A program made the translations under genes and the position numbers. The notes under the pieces were generated by a model. It was not told where the DNA came from. It searched no databases and saw nothing but the letters and a program-made list of their open reading frames with translations. A DNA stretch of 64,000 nt from Alteromonas sp. M12 (lineage in GTDB: Bacteria > Pseudomonadota > Gammaproteobacteria > Enterobacterales > Alteromonadaceae). The stretch lies in the NCBI RefSeq assembly GCF_037478005.1, contig NZ_CP144164.1:3534001-3598000 (forward strand), in the 5' to 3' direction. Shown piece by piece: positions 9,492-18,440 of this stretch (position 1 is its first letter; each line of letters begins with the position of its first letter).

Positions 9492-10474
9492 GACGATTTC
9501 TCGCCAGAACGAGGGTTTCTAGGAAAAATGTAGAGCAAAATCCACAGCCAACAGGCGCTGCCCACTGCATATTTCACTGCATTGGGAAGTAGTGTGCTAC
9601 TCGACCAAAAAGCTTCAATGAACGCAGCAACCACCAACATTAAAAATGCGCCAAAAATAATCGGAAATGTAATTTTACCGGCCTGTTTCAAAGCCGCCGT
9701 GCGTGACAATTGCCCCGGTCGAATAATATGCATTCCTACTACGCCCCCAGCAGCCGCAGACAACACAATGGCCGTTAATTCAAATGAACCATGGGTAATA
9801 ACAAAAGAAAAAAATGTACTAGAAAATCCGACATTCACGATATGAGCACTCACCGCACCAAAAAATATAGCGTTAAACAGTAAGTAATAGAGTGTTCCAA
9901 ACCCCAATAAAAAACCTCCCACAAAACACTGAAATGCAATGGATATATTATTTTTTATATAGAATCCAAACATTAGAAAATCGCTATCAGAATCTCTTTC
10001 GTTTCGATAGTTTCCGGTGGTTTCATCGATGCGGGATGCCGGATCGTACATTTGTTCTAATTGGGTAACTTGCGAATTGGGCATTACATTTCGCACAAAT
10101 TCTGGTTCTATCATAGTGACCGAAAAGGTAATTATGGCTAAACCATAAAATAATATATGCGCCCAAATCACATAGCGGCGAATAAGCAATAACTGAGCTG
10201 GAAAATCGTACTTAACAAACTGCCAAAACGGCGCCCAAATCCGGTTACTCGGTTTGTATAAACACTGCTGTCCCTGCAGTAAAAGATCGTTTAAGCGGGA
10301 AATTAATGCGGGGCTGTAAAGGCGACTTTTTGCCACAGCCAAGTCATGAGTTAACTGCCGAAATGCATGGGGAAGATCAATATCGTATTCATGCAATTTA
10401 TTGGGATCTTTTATCGCTTCAGCAAAATCTGACCACTGTTTTTGACGTGATTGTATAAAATCATGCTGCTTCAT
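9488..10474 (-). CDS. SpoIIM-like (DUF95) membrane protein
   Basis: A 328-residue integral membrane protein related to stage II sporulation protein M. The N-terminal cytoplasmic part (MKQHDFIQSRQKQWSDF) is followed by about five helices, including GGFLLGFGTLYYLLFNAIFFG and the conserved THGSFELTAIVLSAAAGGVVG segment that marks the family. In non-sporulating bacteria such proteins sit beside RDD and MoxR genes, as here. The start overlaps the RDD stop (ATGA). The specific role is unknown. Confidence 0.88.
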   Translation of the reverse strand: MKQHDFIQSRQKQWSDFAEAIKDPNKLHEYDIDLPHAFRQLTHDLAVAKSRLYSPALISRLNDLLLQGQQCLYKPSNRIWAPFWQFVKYDFPAQLLLIRRYVIWAHILFYGLAIITFSVTMIEPEFVRNVMPNSQVTQLEQMYDPASRIDETTGNYRNERDSDSDFLMFGFYIKNNISIAFQCFVGGFLLGFGTLYYLLFNAIFFGAVSAHIVNVGFSSTFFSFVITHGSFELTAIVLSAAAGGVVGMHIIRPGQLSRTAALKQAGKITFPIIFGAFLMLVVAAFIEAFWSSSTLLPNAVKYAVGSACWLWILLYIFPRNPRSGEKSS

Positions 10475-11151
10475 GCTTTACCCACCAAATTAGCCGCAAT
10501 AGACTTAAGTTGGCTAACGGCTTCAGGACCTTGCACATTGAGAATGGGTGATAAAATATTGGCTAATTCTTGCTGCCGCTGAGCACTTAAGGTTTTACTG
10601 CGCTCAGCAAACGCTATAATCGATTTCTGCATTTCTGGATCTAGCTGTAGCTCTACATTTTTTTGCTTTTCAAAGTTAAAATAACTCATTCTAAGTGGTG
10701 CTTCGTTATACACCACCATAGTGCCGCCAATATAATCCCCTACCCGTTTATTGTGCTTAGAAAGTAGTAGGCAAATTCCCCCTAGCAGATAAAACGAAGG
10801 CAAAAAATCAACCGCTCTAAATAAGTTTCGAATTAATGAACCGGCAAGGGTAACTGGCAAACCATTGTCATAAACGACGGTTAAGCCAAAGGATTTTTTA
10901 CCTGGTGTTTGACCTTTTGTTATTTCAAATATCACTGGGTAAAACCATTCCACCAAAAAAGCCGCTATGAGCATTAACCCTATTCCCATATTACCCGCAA
11001 AAGACAAAGCTATGCCAACTGCGAGCATAATGACTAAACGGATAAGTAAATCATAAATAAAGGATAAAGTGCGCACGCCAATACCTGCTGGCGTGAGCTG
11101 GATATCAATGCCTTCTGGGGTTTCTAAATTTATTTGATTATCTATTTTCAA
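10471..11151 (-). CDS. RDD family membrane protein
   Basis: A 226-residue protein with the RDD fold. An Arg in GVRTLSFIYDLLIRLVIM and Asp in RAVDFLP occupy the expected places, three or more membrane helices follow, and KGQTPGKKSFGLTVV is the hallmark RDD segment. Translation probably begins at TTG (LKIDNQ read as MKIDNQ) with AAGAG eight bases upstream, so this is an unusual start. The C-terminal 70 residues are polar and helical. Some RDD proteins have been linked to ion transport, but here the MoxR/SpoIIM context is the better guide. Confidence 0.87.
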   Translation of the reverse strand: MKIDNQINLETPEGIDIQLTPAGIGVRTLSFIYDLLIRLVIMLAVGIALSFAGNMGIGLMLIAAFLVEWFYPVIFEITKGQTPGKKSFGLTVVYDNGLPVTLAGSLIRNLFRAVDFLPSFYLLGGICLLLSKHNKRVGDYIGGTMVVYNEAPLRMSYFNFEKQKNVELQLDPEMQKSIIAFAERSKTLSAQRQQELANILSPILNVQGPEAVSQLKSIAANLVGKA

Positions 11152-11169
11152 CCGTATAACTCTTGTTTA

Positions 11170-11775
11170 CTACCCAATAAAAGATATAAATATACCCATA
11201 AATACAAAACCCCAATAAATTAAGCCGAGTAAGATAAATATCCAATTGGTTAACGTCAGTGCAGCGTTCTGTGCGCCTTGGGGATCATCACAAACCTGAT
11301 TTATACGATCTTGGACGTACCAAATAGGTAACAATATCAGCGCGATCGTTGCCAGAAAAAATACTACATATAAGGCGAGTTGATCAACGCTCGGTTCCCA
11401 GCGATTAGTTAAAGCAGAAACTACAATGGTGATTACATAAAAAGTTGCCATTAAGCCTGATGCCCTGCACGCAAAACCTTTAGACTGCAAGGCATCGTTA
11501 ACTTGCGCAAACAACGAATGGGTAAAGAATATGTTAAAAATAGCCCTGACAATAGGTGTGCAATCAAAATCGGCATTGTCTTTTTGCAATTTCCAATTAC
11601 GGTAAAACCAATAAATTAGATAAAGATTAAGTGTACAAAAAGATAAGATAATTAATTTAGTGCGGGAAACCACAAAAAAGGCGTTTTTGTCGATTAAATC
11701 ATGCTGCTCTAAGTCACCCAAATCGGCAGCCGGAGCGTTATACACACTCTCATTATTATTATAATTTGTCGACAT
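11170..11775 (-). CDS. DUF4234-like membrane protein, first gene of the MoxR operon
   Basis: A 201-residue membrane protein with about four helices. The segment LYLIYWFYRNWKLQK and the adjoining IFNIFFTHSLFAQVND resemble DUF4234 proteins, hence the tentative name. The ribosome site AAGGAAG precedes the ATG by five bases. The stop lies 18 bases before the RDD start, so it is likely the promoter-proximal member of the seven-gene operon that continues to the DUF58 gene. Confidence 0.65.
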   Translation of the reverse strand: MSTNYNNNESVYNAPAADLGDLEQHDLIDKNAFFVVSRTKLIILSFCTLNLYLIYWFYRNWKLQKDNADFDCTPIVRAIFNIFFTHSLFAQVNDALQSKGFACRASGLMATFYVITIVVSALTNRWEPSVDQLALYVVFFLATIALILLPIWYVQDRINQVCDDPQGAQNAALTLTNWIFILLGLIYWGFVFMGIFISFIG

Positions 11776-11882
11776 GAACTTCCTTGTACTAACGGCATAA
11801 CAAACTGAGCACAGACTCGCCTTCGTTTGAGTATGCCATAAACATACTCGATATCCAGCATTTTAATGGGTCTAATTAGACC

Positions 11883-13001
11883 TTAGGTTAACTGGAAATA
11901 ATTGGTGAAACATTTATACAATTGTGTACCGCTCAACACCGAAGCGGATGGAAAATGCAAAATCGGAATTAAGTCACATGGTGCACAAATCGTTTCTGTA
12001 CCCCGTTCATTTTCTAGTTCATCGACATTAAGTACCTTAGCTAGGGGCTCACCCTTTTTGATTTCCATACCGGGTTTTGCTAAATAATCGACTATTCCAC
12101 CTTGGTGGGTATAAAGGATTTTGTAATTGTTTAGTGTGACTGCCACTCGCTGCATGTCTTTTGGAGTGTATTGGGCATCCACTAGACAGCCTTTGGCATT
12201 CAAGTAAGACAGAATACTTTGTGCATCGTACAATCCTTCATCGAAACTAATCACTTCTTGAGAACCCATCTCTAAGGTAAAGGCTTCAACTTCGAACTGG
12301 ATTGGATTAGCTCTTTTTTCAGTTAATAAGTCTTGTAAACTCCACCAATGGCAAAACGTCGCTTCATCTAAAGCACCAGCAAATTTATTGGGAATCAAAA
12401 TAACATGAGGAATATTAAACAAAGACGCTGACGCTTTGGCATATTCAGGCACATAGATATGCCTTGTAGAGACAGGCCCATTGTGCAAATCAATCACAAT
12501 ATCGGCATCAAAAGCTAATTGTTGTAATTTTAAGTTAAGCTGTTGCGCAAGCCCTAATCCCCAAGTATCCGTTAACTTATCATCAATTTTCTGTTTGATA
12601 GCCTGACGAAAACGGGATTTAATCGATTGCAGCGGTTCATCATTGGCTACCGTATCGACAAATTCAGTCACCAAGTTTTGATCATAATAATAACCCCGAT
12701 TCCAATTGGTGCCATTGATGGGATCAAATCGGCCCAAGGTATACTCACCAGCTTTGATGTTGGTGCCCACCGGATTACAATTTGGTACTAGGGTAATTTC
12801 ACCGCATATATCCAGATTTTTAAGCATCTGAATTAAATGGTAGATCACTACATTCCCCTGCACCTCAGCGCCATGAATCGAGCTTTGCAGGTACACCTTG
12901 GGACCTGGTTTACTGCCTTTAAAACGATACAAAGGCACGTTCATATTCCGCCCAGACGCGTTTTGCGCAACCACGAGATATTCTTTGGAAAACTGATTCA
13001 T
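11883..13001 (-). CDS. Succinylglutamate desuccinylase/aspartoacylase family hydrolase
   Basis: A zinc-dependent M14-type deacylase of 372 residues. The zinc ligands are visible as His43 and Glu46 in SIHGAEVQGN and His173 in DLHNGP, and Glu244 in TLEMGS is the likely catalytic base. The C-terminal segment HQGGIVDYLAKPGMEIKKGE resembles a biotinyl/lipoyl-like beta domain common in this subgroup. Related enzymes remove acyl groups from N-acyl amino acids, but the exact substrate cannot be read here. It appears monocistronic. Downstream, a 14-base palindrome (GGTCTAATTAGACC) at 11869-11882 could act as a weak terminator. Confidence 0.87.
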   Translation of the reverse strand: MNQFSKEYLVVAQNASGRNMNVPLYRFKGSKPGPKVYLQSSIHGAEVQGNVVIYHLIQMLKNLDICGEITLVPNCNPVGTNIKAGEYTLGRFDPINGTNWNRGYYYDQNLVTEFVDTVANDEPLQSIKSRFRQAIKQKIDDKLTDTWGLGLAQQLNLKLQQLAFDADIVIDLHNGPVSTRHIYVPEYAKASASLFNIPHVILIPNKFAGALDEATFCHWWSLQDLLTEKRANPIQFEVEAFTLEMGSQEVISFDEGLYDAQSILSYLNAKGCLVDAQYTPKDMQRVAVTLNNYKILYTHQGGIVDYLAKPGMEIKKGEPLAKVLNVDELENERGTETICAPCDLIPILHFPSASVLSGTQLYKCFTNYFQLT

Positions 13002-13186
13002 CTAACGACTCTTAAAAACTTAACTACAATTAAAGAATACGATAATTGAATGCTAACCGTTGTACAAACTTTTACGTTTGCGTGTTAGTGAAACCGGTCA
13101 ATTCCAGCCTACAACTGGTGACTTTTTTAATAAAGCCACTCGTACACACAAAAAAGACAAAATTAACTCCAATTAGGGGAATAAAC

Positions 13187-14653
13187 ATGAAAAGAAAATT
13201 AATTGCTGGGGCGATATGTGTTGCCCTGCTATCAGGCTGTGCATCGAAAGTTCACTTATCTGAAACGGAAATAATGCAACAATTTCCAGTGCTTGAAAAA
13301 GCCACAGAGATGCTAGAGCAGGCCAATATAAATGATTTGGCGTTTTACTCTCCTGAACAAATGAAAGAGGCTCAACGAGCTTATGACAGTGCATTAAGAC
13401 AAGCTGAATCTGGAAACAATACCGCTAATGCGACCGCCAAAGAAGTCGTTGATAGAATAAATGCTGCGAAGACACACTCGAGCAAAGCAAAATACGTCTT
13501 TGAAGAAGTGTTTGTGGCCAGAAATAAAGCCCTTGGAGTCAGCGCTGATACATTGGTGCCAGATAATTTCAATAGTTCTGAAAAGCAATTTAAAAAAATG
13601 CTTACGTGGTTTGAAGTAGGTGAAGAAGACCGCGCAAAGCGAGACATCAATGAACTAAAGAATCAATATTTAGCGACCGAACTAGCAGCTCTTAAAACCA
13701 ATATGCTTAGTGTCGCTCAACGCGCGATTGAGAATGCTGAAAAGCAGAACTTGGACGATGTAACGCCTATCCTTATCTCTCAAGCTAAAGATGAATATCA
13801 GCTAGCATTAAGTACTTTGGAAGCGGATAGAGCAAATACTCAAAAAGCCAATGTGCATTCCAACAAAGCGATTTGGCTGGTCGAGCGGGCCAAGGGTGTT
13901 GCCGAGATCAATCAATATTTTAAAAATGCGGATTTCAGTGAAGAACAAAAAGTGCTTTGGTACCAAGATCAATTACAAACCGCAATGTCTCCAATTTCAG
14001 GTGATTTAGCATTCAATCAGACCAACAAAGAGGTCATTGCTGATGTACAGCGAACTGTTAGTTCAAAATTAGCCGAAAACCAGATGAATAGCCAACGTAT
14101 TGAAGAACTTAATACCCAGTTAATGACCTTGCAAACATCTTCGAAAGATAGAGAATCACAAATAACCCGAGACAAAGACGAAGCTCTTTTATCCGCGCAA
14201 CTTCAGTTGGAAAATGAGCAACAAGCTAAACGCGAAGACAGTGCAAGATTTGCAGGCGTGCAATCTTTATTTAATCAGGAAGAAGCGACGGTTTATCGTC
14301 AGTTAGATAATGTATTAATTCGTGCTCACGGGTTTTCATTTAAGACTGGAAGTAGTGAAATTGAATCATCTAACTTTGCGTTGTTGAACAAAATTATTGA
14401 TGCGGTGAGACGTTTCCCTGCCTCAAATATTTTGGTAACCGGTCATACCGACGCTACCGGCAGCGCTGAATTAAACTTAGATTTATCTAAAAACAGAGCA
14501 AAGACCGTGGCTGACTTTATGACTAAAGTGGGCAATATTGACGATAGTCGTATTGAATCCCAAGGATTTGGTAAAGAAAAACCTGTCGCCAGCAATGAAA
14601 CACCGGAAGGTCGAGCTCAGAATAGACGAGTAGAAATCCTGATCATCAATTAA
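13187..14653 (+). CDS. OmpA-family outer-membrane lipoprotein with coiled-coil region
   Basis: A lipoprotein of about 488 residues. The signal peptide MKRKLIAGAICVALLSGC ends at a lipobox cysteine. Residues about 40-370 are Ala/Glu/Gln-rich helices likely to form coiled coils, with a DUF4398-like beginning. The C-terminal 120 residues are an OmpA peptidoglycan-binding domain: LVTGHTDATGSAELNLDLSK, then NRAKTVADFM and EGRAQNRRVEI. It probably links the outer membrane to peptidoglycan. The start is fixed by AGGGGA six bases upstream; the longer reading frame has no ribosome site. Confidence 0.9.
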   Translation: MKRKLIAGAICVALLSGCASKVHLSETEIMQQFPVLEKATEMLEQANINDLAFYSPEQMKEAQRAYDSALRQAESGNNTANATAKEVVDRINAAKTHSSKAKYVFEEVFVARNKALGVSADTLVPDNFNSSEKQFKKMLTWFEVGEEDRAKRDINELKNQYLATELAALKTNMLSVAQRAIENAEKQNLDDVTPILISQAKDEYQLALSTLEADRANTQKANVHSNKAIWLVERAKGVAEINQYFKNADFSEEQKVLWYQDQLQTAMSPISGDLAFNQTNKEVIADVQRTVSSKLAENQMNSQRIEELNTQLMTLQTSSKDRESQITRDKDEALLSAQLQLENEQQAKREDSARFAGVQSLFNQEEATVYRQLDNVLIRAHGFSFKTGSSEIESSNFALLNKIIDAVRRFPASNILVTGHTDATGSAELNLDLSKNRAKTVADFMTKVGNIDDSRIESQGFGKEKPVASNETPEGRAQNRRVEILIIN

Positions 14654-14659
14654 CTAAAG

Positions 14660-14687
14660 TTGGGGGGATGTAAAACATCTGCCCCAA
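14660..14687 (+). terminator. Possible hairpin terminator after the OmpA-family gene
   Basis: TTGGGG pairs with CCCCAA and GATGT with ACATC around a short loop just after the stop codon. No clear T tract follows, so this is a weak candidate. Confidence 0.3.
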
Positions 14688-14853
14688 AAGTAGTTGCTAT
14701 CACCAAATGAGCTTTGAGCAAAAGCTAGTTAGAAGTAATGTTTTTTTGAGATTCAGCCTTTAGAAAACATAATTTCATAACTGTGAGATCCATATACATT
14801 AACATGGGGTATTAACCTATTATTGTTTAAATTGATTATTAAGGATCAAGGCA

Positions 14854-16284
14854 TTGAGCACCCCCATTAGCATCATGTGGTTTCGGCAAGACCTTCGCCT
14901 GCGGGATAACCCTGCACTGCGCGAGGCTTGTAACAACGGCGATGTTATCCCCGTTTATATTTATGATAATTGCAATGCCGAAAGTTTCACACCAGGCGCA
15001 GCCAGTAAATGGTGGCTGCATCACTCGCTACACAGCTTGAACAAATCACTAGACGGTAAGCTGCATATCGCTAGCGGCAATCCCATTGATGTATTACAAA
15101 AGATTATTCAACAAACTGGGGCGACTCAAGTTGTCTGGAATCGCTGCTATGAACCCTGGCAGATACATCGCGATAAAGCAGTAAAACAGCAGTTGCAAGA
15201 AGATGGCGTGCAGGTAAATAGTTTTAATGGCTCTTTATTATGGGAACCTTGGACAATCATGAACCAGAGTGGTTCGCCTTACAAAGTGTTCACTCCTTTT
15301 TACCGCAAAGGATGTTTAAAAGCGCCTTCTCCTCGTTCCGTTGAGGCAGCCCCAAAACAAGCTAATTTTATTTATCAAAATAAGCTGGATCAAGGAATAG
15401 ATAGCCTTGAGTTGTTGCCGGAAATTAGCTGGTACAAACAGATGCAACAGCAGTGGCAGCCTGGCGAAGAGGGAGCCGGTGTTTCACTGAGTGAGTTTTT
15501 AAATGAGCCAATAAATGATTACAAACAAGCCCGTGACGTACCCAGCCTTAATGGCACATCTCATCTTTCACCGCATTTACATTTTGGAGAGATATCTCCA
15601 AACCAAATATGGTATGCCACCTTACATAAATTTAACGGCAGCATGGAAGACCCGCACATGGATTGTTTTTTAAGTGAAATTGGCTGGCGTGAATTTAGTT
15701 ATTACTTGTTATATCACTTTCCGACCTTACCCAGTGAAAATTACAATGCCAAATTCAATCAATATCAGTGGCGTGGTCGCAATAATGACTTGCAAGCGTG
15801 GCAACAAGGTCAGACAGGCGTGCCCATTGTTGATGCGGGAATGCGTGAACTGTGGCAGACCGGTTACATGCACAACCGTGTGCGCATGATCGTTGGCTCA
15901 TATCTGGTGAAAAACCTTCGCACCCATTGGCATCATGGCGAGAGCTGGTTTTGGGATTGTTTATTGGATGCGGATTTGGCCGCCAATAGTGCGAGCTGGC
16001 AATGGATAGCTGGCTCAGGTGCCGATGCATCGCCCTTTTTTAGGATTTTCAATCCTGTTACGCAAGGTGAAAAATTTGATAGTGAAGGTGAATACGTACG
16101 TCATTACTGCCCTGAGTTAAAACACCTTCCCAACAAGTACATCCATAAACCATGGGACGCACCTAAAGAAGTCTTAGCAACAGCAGGAATCCGTCTTGGT
16201 GATGAATACCCTCACCCATTGGTGGATTTAAAAGAGTCGCGCCAACAAGCTTTAGATGCCTATGAAGCGGTTAAAAACGCCTAA
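14854..16284 (+). CDS. phrB: Deoxyribodipyrimidine photolyase (class I)
   Basis: A light-driven flavoenzyme that reverses cyclobutane pyrimidine dimers, 476 residues. It opens with IMWFRQDLRLRDNPAL, the photolyase antenna-domain signature. The FAD-binding half has WREFSYYLLYHFP, GVPIVDAGMRELWQTGYMHN and NSASWQWIAGSG, all diagnostic. Translation appears to begin at TTG with AAGGA about nine bases upstream; no suitable ATG lies nearby until codon 8. It is followed after 13 bases by a second photolyase-family gene, so the pair is probably co-transcribed. Confidence 0.93.
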   Translation: MSTPISIMWFRQDLRLRDNPALREACNNGDVIPVYIYDNCNAESFTPGAASKWWLHHSLHSLNKSLDGKLHIASGNPIDVLQKIIQQTGATQVVWNRCYEPWQIHRDKAVKQQLQEDGVQVNSFNGSLLWEPWTIMNQSGSPYKVFTPFYRKGCLKAPSPRSVEAAPKQANFIYQNKLDQGIDSLELLPEISWYKQMQQQWQPGEEGAGVSLSEFLNEPINDYKQARDVPSLNGTSHLSPHLHFGEISPNQIWYATLHKFNGSMEDPHMDCFLSEIGWREFSYYLLYHFPTLPSENYNAKFNQYQWRGRNNDLQAWQQGQTGVPIVDAGMRELWQTGYMHNRVRMIVGSYLVKNLRTHWHHGESWFWDCLLDADLAANSASWQWIAGSGADASPFFRIFNPVTQGEKFDSEGEYVRHYCPELKHLPNKYIHKPWDAPKEVLATAGIRLGDEYPHPLVDLKESRQQALDAYEAVKNA

Positions 16285-16297
16285 ATGACAGGATGAA

Positions 16298-17848
16298 ATG
16301 AAAGCCATGGCAAACACCTTAAGATTAATTCTCGCCGATCAGCTAAGTATGTCGGTAGCAAGCCTGCGAGATTGTGACAAAAACAGTGATTTAATTTTGA
16401 TGGCGGAAGTAAAAACAGAAGCCAGCTATGTAAAACATCACAAAAAGAAAATCGCATTTTTATTTTCTGCCATGCGTCACTTTGCCAAAGAATTAACGGA
16501 CTCAGGGTATCAAGTCCGTTATATAAAATATGAAGATGTTGATAACCAAGGCAGCCTTTTTAAGGAAGTGGAGCGGACCTGTCAAAACCTAGAGATAGAT
16601 AAAGTCGCGCTGACATTTCCCGGCGAGTACCGTGTACTTAAAGATTTTCAAAGTTGGCAACAAAAGCTAGGTATTCCCGTGGAGATCTTGGACGATGACC
16701 GCTTTTTAAGTCATATAGATGATTTTGCTGATTGGGCAAAAGATAAAAAACAACTGCGAATGGAGTTTTTTTATCGACAAATCCGTCAGTCAAGTATGAC
16801 CTTGATGGAAGCTGATCAACCCAGCGGGGGTAAATGGAATTATGACAGCGCTAACCGCAATGCTATGGATAAAGATGTCGAGGTTCCTGCGCACACTCAG
16901 TTTGACCCCGATCACATCACTCAAGATGTATTGAAACTGGTTGAGTCTGAATTTGCTGAGCATTTTGGCAATTTGGACAATTTTCACTTTGCCACCACAC
17001 GTCAGCAAGCCTTAGTGGTGTTGAAAGATTTTGTCAGCCAAAGGTTACTAAACTTTGGCCAATATCAAGATGCCATGGTGCAAGGTAAACCTTGGCTTTT
17101 TCATTCCCATATCAGCTTTTATTTGAACTGTGGATTACTGCTGCCCAAAGAGGTCGTTGAGCTTGCTGAGAATGCATATCGTAATGGCGAAGCCCCGCTT
17201 AATTCCGTCGAAGGTTTTATTCGTCAGGTTATTGGCTGGCGAGAATATGTCAGAGGTATTTATTGGCTAAAAATGCCCGATTACAAAAAGCAAAATGCGT
17301 TGCATGCACAGCGAAAATTACCAGATTTTTTCTGGAATGCAGAAACCGATATGAATTGTTTGCAGCAATGCATCAGCGAAACACGAGACAACGCCTATGC
17401 CCATCATATTCAACGTTTAATGGTATTGGGTAACTTTTTGTTATTGGCTGGGGTGCACCCTGATGATGTCAATGAGTGGTATTTGATTGTGTATGCCGAT
17501 GCCTATGAATGGGTGGAAATGCCCAATGTTAGCGGCATGATTTTATATGCTGATGGTGGACTACTCGCGAGTAAACCCTATGCTGCAAGCGGAAGTTATA
17601 TCAATAAAATGTCGAATTACTGCCAACATTGCCATTACAACGTCAAACTGAAAACTGGTGCCCAGGCCTGTCCATTCAATTATCTTTATTGGGACTTTTT
17701 AGATCGCAATCGAGAAAAGCTCGCCACAAACCCAAGGTTAGGCATGCCATACGCCACGCTAAATAAGATGAAAGATGACAAATTAAGACATATTCGCCAA
17801 GACAGCGATATATTTTTTAAGGCATTAGATAACAATGAACGTGTGTAG
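16298..17848 (+). CDS. FeS-containing photolyase/cryptochrome-related protein
   Basis: A 516-residue member of the deoxyribodipyrimidine photolyase-related family (COG3046), which includes the prokaryotic (6-4) photolyases with FAD, a lumazine cofactor and a 4Fe-4S cluster. The conserved blocks GFIRQVIGWREYVRGIYW and GNFLLLAGVHPDDVNEWY are present. Late cysteines in YCQHCHYN and GAQACPFNY, together with an earlier Cys around residue 350 (CLQQC), fit the cluster ligands of this family. It starts at ATG just after AGGATGAA. With the upstream gene it would cover both main UV lesions. Confidence 0.9.
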   Translation: MKAMANTLRLILADQLSMSVASLRDCDKNSDLILMAEVKTEASYVKHHKKKIAFLFSAMRHFAKELTDSGYQVRYIKYEDVDNQGSLFKEVERTCQNLEIDKVALTFPGEYRVLKDFQSWQQKLGIPVEILDDDRFLSHIDDFADWAKDKKQLRMEFFYRQIRQSSMTLMEADQPSGGKWNYDSANRNAMDKDVEVPAHTQFDPDHITQDVLKLVESEFAEHFGNLDNFHFATTRQQALVVLKDFVSQRLLNFGQYQDAMVQGKPWLFHSHISFYLNCGLLLPKEVVELAENAYRNGEAPLNSVEGFIRQVIGWREYVRGIYWLKMPDYKKQNALHAQRKLPDFFWNAETDMNCLQQCISETRDNAYAHHIQRLMVLGNFLLLAGVHPDDVNEWYLIVYADAYEWVEMPNVSGMILYADGGLLASKPYAASGSYINKMSNYCQHCHYNVKLKTGAQACPFNYLYWDFLDRNREKLATNPRLGMPYATLNKMKDDKLRHIRQDSDIFFKALDNNERV

Positions 17849-17857
17849 TTGTGGCTT

Positions 17858-18430
17858 AGCCTCGGGAAAAATCCCGTGCTACACCTTGTTGGCGATGCGT
17901 TAACACCGCGTTAGTCTCGATGTATCAAACAGCCACGGGATAAATCCCGTGCTACACCTTGTAGGCGGATGAGTTAGCCCCGCGTTAGTTTCGATGTATC
18001 AAACAGCCACGGGATAAATCCCGTGCTACATCTTGTAGGTGGATGAGTTAGCCCCGCGTTAGCCTCGATGTATCAAACAGCCACGGGATAAATCCCGTGC
18101 TACATCTTGTAGGTGGGTGCTTTAGCACCGCGTTAGCTTCGATGTATCAAACAGCCACGGGATAAATCCCGTGCTACATCTTGTAGGTGGGTGCTTTAGC
18201 CCCGGTTTAGTTTCGATGTATCAAACAGCCACGGGATAAATCCCGTGCTACATCTTGTAGGTGGATGAGTTAGCCCCGCGTTAGTTTCGATGTATCAAAC
18301 AGCCACGGGATAAATCCCGTGCTACATCTTGTAGGTGGATGAGTTAGCCCCGCGTTAGCCTCGATGTATCAAACAGCCACGGGATAAATCCCGTGCTACA
18401 CCCTGTAGGCGGGTGCTTTAGCACCGCGTT
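17858..18430. repeat. Tandem array of eight 74-bp REP-like dimers
   Basis: This fills the space between the convergent photolyase-related and ygiQ genes; I see no gene in it. The motif AGCCACGGGATAAATCCCGT recurs starting at 17931, 18005, 18079, 18153, 18227, 18301 and 18375, exactly 74 bases apart, with a degenerate first copy at 17858. Each unit has two hairpins: CACGGGAT/ATCCCGTG around AA, ending GTGCTACA, then TGTAGG followed by a GGGTGCTTTAGCCCC-type half. The two face away from a TACA-TGTA junction. The same dimer design occurs at 23.5, 25.8 and 35.7 kb. Confidence 0.93.
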
Positions 18431-18440
18431 GGGGACTAAA

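Noticed and set aside
13046..13186. N-terminal extension of the OmpA-family protein
   Set aside because: The added residues lack a ribosome site and would bury the clear lipoprotein signal that starts at 13187.
17858..18430. CRISPR array
   Set aside because: The whole 74-bp unit repeats, with no unique spacers between short repeats, and no cas genes are nearby. The same holds for the 35.7-kb array.
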